12,749 nt of DNA from the NCBI GenBank assembly GCA_009889585.1, contig WUQV01000311.1, positions 1-12,749 on the forward strand, written 5' to 3'. Source of the DNA: Candidatus Bathyarchaeota archaeon. GTDB lineage: Archaea > Thermoproteota > Bathyarchaeia > Bathyarchaeales > WUQV01. The notes below the pieces were generated by a model that was not told the origin of the DNA, ran no database searches, and saw only the letters and a list, made by a program, of their open reading frames with translations. Positions 6,479 through 12,670 of this stretch are shown here, in pieces (the stretch's first letter is position 1; the number at the start of each line of letters is the position of its first letter). A program made the translations under genes and the position numbers.

Positions 6479-7264
6479 TTAAGTCAAGGCGCTAAATTGC
6501 CTCGCGATGGACGATTTAAGCGCCTTCGCCGCTTCAGCCGGCTCCTTAGCTAATGTAATTGCTCGTCCGACGATTAAGTAACGAGCTCCAGCCCTCACGG
6601 CCTCTTCGGCTCGTCCTCCTTGGGCGCCGACGCCCGGCGAGTAAATCGGAACTTCGTCGCCGAGGATGTCGCGCATCTCCTTTATCCTCTTCGGGAAAGT
6701 CGCGCCTACGACGGCGCCGTCAGCTTTCCACGAAAGGGCCTTCCTCGCGAAGATGACGTACTGCGGGACGGCCTTCTTAGCCTCCTGATCCCAGATGAGC
6801 CGTCCGTAGCCCTCCGCCGCGCCCTCGTGGCTCATGTGGACGAGGATTAACACACCACGTCCGTTTCGATGGGCCACCTCAAAAACAGGTTGAAGCCCCT
6901 CTTCCCACCCTATGAATGGGTTTGCGGTCACGGCCTTAAACCCCACCTTAAAGAAGAGGTCAGCCATCGCCTTGTTCACATGCCCTACGTCGTTCAACTT
7001 GCAATCCATTATCGTCGGCAGCTCGTAATCATCCGCCAACGTCAGGACCTTTTGCAAATGGTCAAACGGACCTAGCGTTAAAACCGAATGGTAACCCAGT
7101 TTAACGGCACAAACGAACGGATGGACATCATCCAATATGGAGATGGTCTTCGAAAGCAGCTCCCCCCGTTTTTGAAGGGGGAGATCCAGAGCTAGGACGA
7201 CGTTCGACCTTCGCTTTTTGACCGAAGCCTCCATCTCATGTTTAAATGCGAAGGTGACGGACAT
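6479..7264 (-). CDS. pyrF: Orotidine 5'-phosphate decarboxylase
   Basis: Catalyses the last step of UMP synthesis, decarboxylation of OMP, as a dimeric TIM barrel. Numbered from ATG 7264 (261 residues): ALDLP at 25-29 begins the barrel with Asp27, AVKLGYHSVL brings Lys55, the catalytic DxKxxD signature is DCKLND with Asp87, Lys89 and Asp92, and the phosphate-binding loops SPGVGAQGG and YLIVGRAI lie near the C-terminus. This is longer than the usual archaeal enzyme of about 210-230 residues, partly from an N-terminal extension before NVVLALDLP. A later ATG at 7234 (MEASVKKRRS) would remove 10 residues and is a fair alternative, as no ribosome-binding site clearly decides. A TTG at 7267 is also in frame. 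An inverted repeat ACATCA-6-TGATGT (7261-7278) spans the start. No other pyrimidine gene is next to it. Confidence 0.94.
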   Translation of the reverse strand: MSVTFAFKHEMEASVKKRRSNVVLALDLPLQKRGELLSKTISILDDVHPFVCAVKLGYHSVLTLGPFDHLQKVLTLADDYELPTIMDCKLNDVGHVNKAMADLFFKVGFKAVTANPFIGWEEGLQPVFEVAHRNGRGVLILVHMSHEGAAEGYGRLIWDQEAKKAVPQYVIFARKALSWKADGAVVGATFPKRIKEMRDILGDEVPIYSPGVGAQGGRAEEAVRAGARYLIVGRAITLAKEPAEAAKALKSSIARQFSALT

Positions 7265-7278
7265 CAACGAGCTGATGT
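7261..7278. promoter_or_regulatory. Inverted repeat over the pyrF start
   Basis: ACATCA and TGATGT, separated by six bases, cover the ATG at 7264. AT-rich TATA candidates lie just upstream (minus-strand GCTTAAAG near 7285, AATGATAATG near 7300). This could be an operator or a leader hairpin; no binding protein can be named. Confidence 0.25.
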
Positions 7279-7372
7279 TACTTTAAGCTAAAAACATTAT
7301 CATTAACGCGAGCCGCCTTTGATCAAAATCGAACGATCAGCTTTTTACAGCTTCCGTGAAATTAAGCTCAGG

Positions 7373-7696
7373 ATGCTCGTTAAGGTCGGATGTTGTGGTT
7401 ATCCGATATTGACGAGGGGCTATTATGACGTCTTTAGCCTTGTAGAGCTGAACGTAACGTTTTATCGATACCCTAGAATCTCCACTGTTGAGGGCTGAAG
7501 AAGAGCGCCTGATGGCTTCGAATTCACCGTAGAGGGGCCATGTTTAGAGGCATTCGAAAGGATGAAGACCGTATGCAAGGCCATAAAGGCCAAGGTCTCA
7601 TTAACTCAAAATGTTGAGGGCCTTCAAACCCGATGGCTGGAGATGGCGAAGTATTTCTTTAAGAGGATAAATTGTGAGGGCTTAATTTCAGTGTGA
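7373..7696 (+). pseudogene. DUF72 (YecE-like) pseudogene with in-frame TGA
   Basis: The start is unmistakably a DUF72 protein: MLVKVGCCGYPILTRGYYDV, then FSLVELNVTFYRYPRISTVE, matching the family's VGCCG...YY...VELNxTFYRYP...STVExW. The reading frame then meets TGA at 7496-7498, where the family normally has Trp before RRxAPxGFEFTV. It continues in the same frame with RRAPDGFEFTV, then after an apparent internal deletion FERMKTVCKAIKAKVSLTQ and MAKYFFKRINCEGLIS, which fit the family's helix, VxxQ strand and NMxxFF segment. It ends at a second TGA (7694-7696), again near where the family has the Trp of WEPRG. At 41 plus 65 codons it is far shorter than the usual 240-280 residues. DUF72 proteins have a TIM-barrel fold and poorly known function. 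This copy is almost certainly dead. Confidence 0.72.
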
Positions 7697-7950
7697 GAGG
7701 TGTTGCTTCTAAGCTATTTAGGCGTTAAGCTTAGCTCACCTTAATTAAGGGTAAGTGCTCCCATTCATTTTAAGTCCGTAAGTCTGCTCAGCTAGGCTCG
7801 CATTTCTGATGGCATTTCCTTGCTCACTTCGATTATGCGCATTCCTTGCATTTTCGCGACTCTTCACCTTCGTCGACGAGAAACGAACTTGTGTATGCTT
7901 TGCTTAAAATGTGTTATATGAGGCTGGAAGCCGTAGCGTGAGGAGGTCGA
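7697..7950. other. Gene-free stretch between two relics
   Basis: Dense stop codons occur in all frames I read on the plus strand, and no RNA gene or clear promoter was seen. It probably represents decayed sequence joining the DUF72 and NfeD-like remnants. Confidence 0.3.
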
Positions 7951-7953
7951 TGA

Positions 7954-8070
7954 GGAGACCTTATCGTAAAAGCGAATGGGGAACTGTTTATTAAAGTCAT
8001 AAGCGATAGCCGCGTTAATGCCAACGAATCTTTAACTATCAAGGGCGCATAAGGCTTAAAGCTATCCTAA
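7954..8070 (+). pseudogene. Remnant of an NfeD-like C-terminal OB domain
   Basis: One frame reads GDLIVKANGELFIKVISDSR then VNANESLTIKGA, a TAA at 8050-8052, then GLKLS and a second TAA at 8068-8070. This order (short strand, GELxxxVS, a basic turn, a VxIxGv strand, then GLxLxV) is the pattern of the C-terminal OB-fold of NfeD-family membrane-associated proteins. The TAA sits where the family commonly has Glu before GL. Nothing of the N-terminal membrane region or protease domain could be traced upstream because stops crowd every frame. The call depends on a short motif pattern and should be treated as tentative; a chance open stretch of 32 codons is the alternative. Confidence 0.35.
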
Positions 8071-8101
8071 GTCCATACGGTGATAAAGGAGCCCGCTAGC
8101 G

Positions 8102-8506
8102 ATGAGTGCCTTAGGAACTCATGAGTTAGAAAAGATCGTTCGGAACATCGAAGAAATTTACAAAGGGGCTGTTGAAGAGCTTGAGAAGGCCTCAAGGGAG
8201 GGCAAGCCGACGCTTTTACGAAATGCCTGCGAGAAGGGATGGTTATCGGTGGTTGAGGCCACTAACCTCCTCTTCCTAAAGAGGGGCCTTGAACCTGCTG
8301 AGAGCCATAAAGATAGACGAGAAAAGCTCTGGAAGCTAGAATCTGAGGATGATACGATAATGACCTTAGGGCTTTATGATCGCGTTAACGCTAGGGCCTT
8401 TAACCTTCACGTGCAAGGCTTCTACGAGGGAGCTTTAGATGAAGAATCGGTCAGGAGGGAATTGGAAAAGGTGAGGAAATACATAGATGATGTAGAAAAG
8501 TTGTAG
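8102..8506 (+). CDS. HEPN-like helical protein, first gene of a two-gene unit
   Basis: A 134-residue all-helical protein with the look of a HEPN/PaREP1-related bundle. Helix 1 is LEKIVRNIEEIYKGAVEELE, helix 2 contains LLRNACEKGWLSVVEATNLL, and the C-terminal helices are DRVNARAFNLHVQGFYEG and a long acidic-basic helix ending YIDDVEKL. RAFNLH is an R-x4-H motif, as in HEPN ribonucleases, and the surrounding AxNLHxxxFYE resembles ANALHQNFYE of the PaREP1-type protein at 1352-1837, which supports a shared fold. The ATG has AAAGGAG about 10 bases ahead. The next gene starts 15 bases after this stop, with AGGAGG overlapping the end, so they form one transcript. A toxin or RNase role is possible by family analogy; a simple structural or antitoxin role cannot be excluded. 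Confidence 0.72.
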   Translation: MSALGTHELEKIVRNIEEIYKGAVEELEKASREGKPTLLRNACEKGWLSVVEATNLLFLKRGLEPAESHKDRREKLWKLESEDDTIMTLGLYDRVNARAFNLHVQGFYEGALDEESVRRELEKVRKYIDDVEKL

Positions 8507-8521
8507 GAGGATGCGAAGCCG

Positions 8522-9559
8522 ATGTCGACCTCAAGCATAGAATTTATGGAGGAAGACTTCGTCGAAGTTTGTAAGCACCTTGAAAGGCTAAGGAAGTTGG
8601 CTGAACTTGCGCACGAGTTTCATGTTGACGGCCTCGAGCGTGATGAGCTTAAGCAACTTTTCAGCCTGCTCAAGGAGGCCGTAGAGCATAGCACTGGAAG
8701 GGCTGATCTGCTGATGTTGAACATGCTTAACTGGCTGCGAGAAAACATCGAGTTGTGGCTCCCTCGGGGCGAGAAGTTCCCACCGAAGAAGTTAAAGGAG
8801 AGGTTGCCTCCAAATCCGATCTTCCCTGTAGTTTATGGAGTTAGACAGCTCGTTCGCCAATGGAGAGGTTTGCCTCCGCCTCCAACCCTATCGGAGCTGG
8901 TTGATGATTTTGACGCTTTAATAAAGGGCTTTACAAATGAGCTTAGAAGGCATACGAAACTATTGATAAGCTTTTTTGATGTAATAAAGCCTGAAAGCGT
9001 TCCGTGGATTATTAAACTTATTGAGAGAGGCCAAGGGCATGTAAGAACCTCTTTAGGGGAACCTTTATGCATTTTGGTGGCTCGGTGCAGTTCATAGCGA
9101 ATCTAAGCCCGTATGGAAGGCGGCAAGAGGTCCCATAAAGGTTGATAATGTGGAAGTAGATGCGATCTCGGCATTAAGTAAGCATAATCAATTTGGGGTA
9201 GCTGAGGTTAAGATAACTAAGCTCCAAAGTGGGCTTATCAAAGCTCTTAATCAAGTAGCTCGTGCTGCTAAATTCTTTATAGGACTCGACAAGCTAAGGC
9301 TTGCGGGCTTTGAGTGGATAAAGAAGCCATGTAAGCCCTCAGAAGTTGTAGTGATAACTCTATATAATCTGGGCTATGAAAAGGAGAAGTTAAAGCTTAA
9401 GCTGGCAAGTACGCTTGAGGAAGAGGGCATTAGCGGGGATGCGGCCTCAGTCTACGACTAGACGACATATTGGACGCTCTCAAAGGATGGCAATCGAAAG
9501 CTAAAGGAAGGTATCAAGAGTCATTTAAAACGTTAAACAGAATCTTGGAAACAACATGA
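8522..9559 (+). pseudogene. Frameshifted gene for a putative PD-(D/E)XK nuclease
   Basis: The first frame runs from ATG 8522 to TAG at 9095-9097 (191 residues). Dropping one G from the run at 9056-9059 joins it smoothly to a second frame: RTSLG, then NLYAFWWLGAVHSESKPVWK, then VDNVEVDAISALSKHNQ and FGVAEVKITKLQSGLIKALN, ending at TAG 9459-9461, for about 312 residues. The joined product has Asp213, then Glu228-x-Lys230 (D...EVK), then Gln244 in a following helix, the layout of a PD-(D/E)XK nuclease core. Residues 1-175 are mostly helical with a proline-rich linker (RGLPPPPTLSEL). A third open piece in the original frame (DILDALKGWQSKAKGRYQES, stop 9557-9559) may be the original tail, implying a second one-base change near 9455. 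The family is not identified. It is either a decaying nuclease gene or an intact gene with sequence errors. Confidence 0.6.
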
Positions 9560-9858
9560 AAAGGACTCATGTGACATCATGCTCCTGTTAGAAAGTGCGA
9601 ATAAGTTATCTAGGGCTTGTTCTAAAACTACATCGCGGTGCTGAAGGTCGGCTAGAACTGGCGGCGCATGAGATACCTCTGCAAATCCCTTTATAAAGCT
9701 TGAATTGAAGTAGCGCAGATGAAAGAGATTAAAAGAAACATACGCATTAAAAGTAAGGCATGGAATTAAATTACCTAGACCCGCGTTCTATTGTCAACTC
9801 TATGTTACCTACTTTGACGCATAAAACCCTCAATAGCCCTTTAAAATAAAAAGGCTGA
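9560..9858. other. Gene-free stretch with a leaderless promoter and micro-frame
   Basis: No gene of normal length is present. A good TATA box, CTTTATAAAG at 9689-9698, lies 25-28 bases before an ATG at 9719, the spacing of a leaderless archaeal transcript. That ATG gives only 16 residues (MKEIKRNIRIKSKAWN). A +1 shift would lead into IKLPRPAFYCQLYVTYFDA, stopping at 9822-9824. It could be a broken small gene or the promoter of a short non-coding RNA. Other short open stretches here are within chance. Confidence 0.3.
9843..9852 (-). terminator. T-run after the aspartyl protease gene
   Basis: On the minus strand TTTTTATTTT lies about seven bases beyond the TGA stop, a typical archaeal T-rich terminator. 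Confidence 0.45.
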
Positions 9859-10248
9859 TCAAATTATCTCGAATTCTATTGGCACCTTCTTCGGCCTAGG
9901 CCCCTCTGATGTGAAGATTATATCCCAACTATCTATCTCCGGCCTTCCTATTACAAGCTCTAAGTCCTCCCTTAAGTTTTCAGCAACTTCAAATACAGCT
10001 CCTCCTGGCACTTCGACTCCTTGAAATTTCACACCAAGTCTACAATAGCCTATAAGCCTTAACTTACCTTCTTTATCAGCAGTCCTTATATCATAAGGTT
10101 TTTCAAAGGGGATGAAAGCGCCCATCTTTTCCGCCAGTCTTTTGGAAATAATGCTTCTACTAGCCCCAGTATCTACAAGACATTTAAGTTTAAGGGTTCT
10201 TTCTTTATATCTAATTTCAACATCTGCAAGGGCTTGTCCTATTTTCAT
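9859..10248 (-). CDS. Retropepsin-like aspartyl protease family protein
   Basis: A 129-residue single-domain protein of the retroviral-type aspartyl protease fold (clan AA). The active-site loop is KCLVDTGASRSIIS at about 22-35 with the catalytic Asp26 in the DTGA motif. A flap region follows (YDIRTADKEGKLRLIGYCRL), then the conserved ELVIGRPEIDSWDIIF, which corresponds to the IIGxDxLxxW segment of these proteins. The length fits one protomer, so activity would need a homodimer. There is no signal peptide or membrane segment, indicating a cytosolic protein. Such small archaeal proteases are widespread but their substrates are unknown. The ATG at 10248 is preceded by CTGGAAAG. The gene has no co-directional neighbour. 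Two exact copies of ACTTGTTCA sit between promoter and start and may control it. Confidence 0.85.
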   Translation of the reverse strand: MKIGQALADVEIRYKERTLKLKCLVDTGASRSIISKRLAEKMGAFIPFEKPYDIRTADKEGKLRLIGYCRLGVKFQGVEVPGGAVFEVAENLREDLELVIGRPEIDSWDIIFTSEGPRPKKVPIEFEII

Positions 10249-10262
10249 CTTTCCAGCCCTTC

Positions 10263-10281
10263 ACTTGTTCAAACTTGTTCA
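10263..10281. repeat. Tandem ACTTGTTCA repeat ahead of the aspartyl protease
   Basis: ACTTGTTCA occurs at 10263-10271 and again at 10273-10281, exactly one helical turn (10 bases) apart, 15 bases before the protease ATG and downstream of its likely TATA box. This is the arrangement of a tandem operator, though no regulator can be named. Confidence 0.45.
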
Positions 10282-10308
10282 GTTCTGTGCAGACGTCAAA
10301 GGTAAGGA

Positions 10309-10320
10309 GATTATAAAAAT
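10309..10320 (-). promoter_or_regulatory. Probable TATA box of the aspartyl protease gene
   Basis: The minus strand reads ATTTTTATAATC. A start about 25 bases downstream gives a leader of roughly 40 bases that contains the tandem ACTTGTTCA repeat. A second AT-rich candidate lies at 10322-10332. Confidence 0.4.
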
Positions 10321-10333
10321 CTTTCTATAAAAA

Positions 10334-10788
10334 CGAACTTTCAAGGTCAAGGCAGGATTTTTAGAATTAGGCGTTATTTCAGCTACATCCGGCCATATAG
10401 GGAATGAGGTTTCAAACTTAAGAAAAGAGACCTCAAGACGTATCCCTAATTATCATTTCAGGGCAGGACATTCAGGAATAACCCTCTACGACGAAGAGGC
10501 TGAACCTTGCCTCAAAATTTGAAAAGATAAAAACTTCCTTGCAGAAGAGAGGCGACTTCTTAATAGGTTTTGACGACTTTTTCACAGTTGAAGAGACAAG
10601 GGAAAATCGGGAGCATGCTCGAAACCTAAGGACTTGAGGGGCTTCTTTTCTCAAGAAATGGTAAAGCCTCGTTCCTAACGAAGCAGCTGACGGAGTTGGC
10701 CGAAAATCACTTTAGCAACATTGAGATAAGGCTTCGTAAACCTTATCATATAAATAGGGGTTCATCAATCCTGTCGTTAAGCACGTAA
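10334..10788 (+). pseudogene. Unidentified gene decayed across three frames
   Basis: Three consecutive open stretches, each shifted by one base, read as one continuous protein of about 150 residues. Frame one gives FKVKAGFLELGVISATSGHI, then NYHFRAGHSGITLYDEEAE. Frame two, from about 10500, gives LNLASKFEKIKTSLQKRGDF then LIGFDDFFTVEETRENREHA, stopping at 10635-10637. Frame three, from about 10636, gives EGLLFSRNGKASFLTKQLTE then LAENHFSNIEIRLRKPYHIN, stopping at 10786-10788. None of the frames has a convincing start codon. The helix periodicity and motif-like runs argue that this was once a gene, but I do not recognise the family and no function is offered. It lies directly upstream of the MNT-HEPN gene, and the TATA box of that gene falls inside the relic. 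Confidence 0.42.
10747..10756 (+). promoter_or_regulatory. TATA box of the MNT-HEPN gene
   Basis: CATATAAATA, a close match to the archaeal consensus, is centred 55 bases before the TTG start, predicting a leader near 30 bases. Confidence 0.55.
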
Positions 10789-10806
10789 GTCGTCGACGGG
10801 AATGCC

Positions 10807-11643
10807 TTGGACGGAGAGGAGTTAAATATCACAAAAGAAGTCATAGCCAAGTTAAAAGAGTCCTTTAAGGACGAAGAAAACGTGCTCTTAGCCTACCTAT
10901 TTGGCTCTAGGGCTAAAAGCAAGGGCTCGTTCGTAAGCGACTACGATATAGCCGTCCTCTTAAGGAGGAGAGGCTTAAGGGAGCTAGGTGAAGTAGTGTT
11001 CATGTCTTCGAAGGCTCTAGGGGTAAACGAAGATTTAATAGACGTGTTAGACCTAGCGGAAGCCCCTTTACACTTAAAGGCTAAGGTATTAACTGAGGGC
11101 ATAAAGCTTATCGATAGAGGATATGAAAAGGCCTTAAAGCTTGAAGTTAACATTAAGTATCCGGAGATAGCACCTCAAATGAAGGGCTTACTTCGTCATT
11201 GGGCTGAAAACCCGTATGAAGTGGACTTAAAGCTCGTTAAGGATCGCTTAGATTACTTGCTCCATACGAGCTCGCATATAAAGTCGTTCCTTGAGAGGCA
11301 TGAACGTAACGCCTTACTTGAAGACTTTGAGGCTTGGCATGCGTTAAAGAGCATGGTACAGGACTCTATACAGTACATGATAGATGTATGCGCTCACGTA
11401 TTTAGCTCTAAGGACTTGGGTATAGCGTCTTCATATAGGGAGTACGTAGAGAAACTAGCAGGACGTGGCTACATGGATGCTGTGTTAGCTGAGGATCTTA
11501 AGGTAGCGATAATGATTAGGAATAGGCTCATACATAGGTATTTAATGGTAAAGCTTGAAGAGTTATGGGATTTTGCATTTAAATTAACTTCTGAGCTGGT
11601 ACAGAGGTTTAAGAAGTGGGCGTTAGACGTGGTTAAAGCTTAA
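10807..11643 (+). CDS. Fused MntA-type nucleotidyltransferase and HepT-type HEPN protein
   Basis: A 278-residue two-domain protein. Residues 8-105 form a minimal nucleotidyltransferase: YLFGSRAKSKGSFVSDYDIA contains the full GSx10DxD signature (Gly33, Ser34, Asp45, Asp47), and a third acidic residue is supplied by EDLIDVLDL. Residues 125-278 form an all-helical HEPN domain of the HepT (DUF86) type with RNRLIHRY, the R-x4-H-x-Y motif at Arg238, His243 and Tyr245. In two-gene systems MntA is the antitoxin that AMPylates the HepT tyrosine and so blocks its RNase activity. Here both are one polypeptide, with the antitoxin domain first, and both motifs look intact. The start is TTG at 10807, since no in-frame ATG lies nearby; the initiation site is therefore less certain than the protein. 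No membrane segment is present. Confidence 0.9.
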   Translation: MDGEELNITKEVIAKLKESFKDEENVLLAYLFGSRAKSKGSFVSDYDIAVLLRRRGLRELGEVVFMSSKALGVNEDLIDVLDLAEAPLHLKAKVLTEGIKLIDRGYEKALKLEVNIKYPEIAPQMKGLLRHWAENPYEVDLKLVKDRLDYLLHTSSHIKSFLERHERNALLEDFEAWHALKSMVQDSIQYMIDVCAHVFSSKDLGIASSYREYVEKLAGRGYMDAVLAEDLKVAIMIRNRLIHRYLMVKLEELWDFAFKLTSELVQRFKKWALDVVKA

Positions 11644-11695
11644 AGGTTTAAAGTAGCCCCTTCGAGATGGCGATGCTTAAGAGGCCTACCCTAAG

Positions 11696-11990
11696 GCCTT
11701 CCTCAATTCGACTATGAAGTTCGCTAAAGCCCTAAGCCCTTGAGGCGTCGGAGTCACGACCCTTGACCTAGCGTCTGATAGCCATGCCCTTATTTTGACG
11801 TAATCTGCCTCCTCCAACTTTCTCAAATGTGAAGCCAAGTTACCTGAAGTCAATCCCAGGCCCTCCTGTAACTCCTTAACCTTGCCTTGCCTTTAGTCGA
11901 AAGGTAAATCATTATGGCGAGCCTAACCTTGTTCCATAAGATCTCGTCCATCCTTAAGAGCTCATCGAGCTTTTTACTCTCTTGCTGCAT
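11696..11990 (-). pseudogene. Winged-helix transcription regulator, frameshifted
   Basis: From ATG 11990 the frame reads MQQESKKLDELLRMDEILWN then KVRLAIMIYLSTKG and hits TGA at 11850-11852 after 46 residues. Restoring one base near 11881-11896 continues into KVKELQEGLGLTSGNLASHL, RKLEEADYVKIRAWL and RVVTPTPQGLRALANFIVEL, stopping at TAG 11696-11698. The joined product of about 98 residues is a textbook winged helix of the HTH_34/MarR-like type, with recognition helix SGNLASHLRKLEEA, wing strands and TPQGLRAL. The break lies in the tandem stretch AAGGCAAGGCAAGG, a natural slippage site; a lost A in the preceding AAA would also fit. Its start overlaps the membrane-protein gene by 17 bases, a coupling that suggests the regulator controls or senses through that protein. 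A sequence error remains possible. Confidence 0.72.
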
Positions 11991-12627
11991 GAAGTACCTC
12001 CTTAGCCCTTTTCATGGCCTCGACGGTATAGGATAGAGCTACTCCGAGATACGACGCTGAGAGGCTCGTAAGTAATAGAGCATAGAGCATCGCCAACTCG
12101 ACATAGTAGTATAAAGGAATCGTTAAGAGTAAGTAAAGGCCTACTATGAGTGGTCTTAAGTCTCTTTCACCTACCATAAGCCAGTATATTAAGGACATGG
12201 AGATGTTCCCTAATCCTACACCTAAGCTAACTGCAACAGGTATTAACATTGGAAATGGAGTTGTAAGATGAGCTATGATGAAGGCTGCCAAAATGCTTAT
12301 CAACCATCCTAGCCATGCGATGGCTTCCACGCGCTTGTACTTCTTCTCCATTTCACGTGACGTTACTAGTCTAAAGTACATATGATGAATCCTCCATATA
12401 GCCGATGAACCGTATCCAGCGAGGAAGAAGGCTGCGATGAAGGATACCGCGGACAAAGCCACGATCATGTAGCCTTTGAGTAAGTAATAAGCAAGCGTAG
12501 TAAGCTCTGCGCCTAAAATGGCGGCGGTTATGAAGTATAGGTAAGTTACAGCTCCTCCGATGCTTCCAAGAACCCTTATGTACGCCTCAAGGATCTTCGA
12601 GACCTCTCGTATATTTCTCTCCACCAT
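11974..12627 (-). CDS. Integral membrane protein, about six spans, paired with a regulator
   Basis: A 217-residue membrane protein of unknown function. From the ATG it has a short charged N-terminus (MVERNIREVSKILEAYIRV) and spans at about residues 19-39, 52-72, 102-121, 125-150, 158-176 and 178-198, with a charged loop after the second (FRLVTSREMEKKYKRVEAI) and a basic cytosolic tail (EAMKRAKEVLHAARE). ATG 12627 is chosen over GTG 12633 because GGAGG at 12633-12637 lies five bases ahead of the ATG and overlaps the GTG. No transporter motif is recognised. The winged-helix gene starts inside its last codons, and membrane protein plus winged-helix pairs are a recurrent archaeal arrangement, so a sensor or self-regulated membrane function is plausible but unproven. 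Confidence 0.82.
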   Translation of the reverse strand: MVERNIREVSKILEAYIRVLGSIGGAVTYLYFITAAILGAELTTLAYYLLKGYMIVALSAVSFIAAFFLAGYGSSAIWRIHHMYFRLVTSREMEKKYKRVEAIAWLGWLISILAAFIIAHLTTPFPMLIPVAVSLGVGLGNISMSLIYWLMVGERDLRPLIVGLYLLLTIPLYYYVELAMLYALLLTSLSASYLGVALSYTVEAMKRAKEVLHAARE

Positions 12628-12660
12628 CCTCACCTCCAGCTTAGGTCATCGTAAACTTGC

Positions 12661-12670
12661 ATTTATAGGC
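12661..12670 (-). promoter_or_regulatory. TATA box of the membrane-protein/winged-helix unit
   Basis: The minus strand reads GCCTATAAAT, centred about 38 bases before the ATG at 12627, which leaves a leader of roughly 12 bases holding the GGAGG ribosome-binding site. Confidence 0.55.

Noticed and set aside
7694..7696. TGA as a reassigned tryptophan or selenocysteine codon
   Set aside because: Normal genes in the window stop at TGA and use TGG for Trp, and the DUF72 copy also has deletions, so nonsense mutation is far more likely.
8833..9072. 79-residue minus-strand frame within the nuclease gene
   Set aside because: It is antisense to a coherent helical protein with a good start and operon context, and has no motif of its own.
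10472..10654. 60-residue minus-strand open frame
   Set aside because: It is the antisense of the better-patterned plus-strand relic and has a Ser/Lys/Phe-rich shadow composition.
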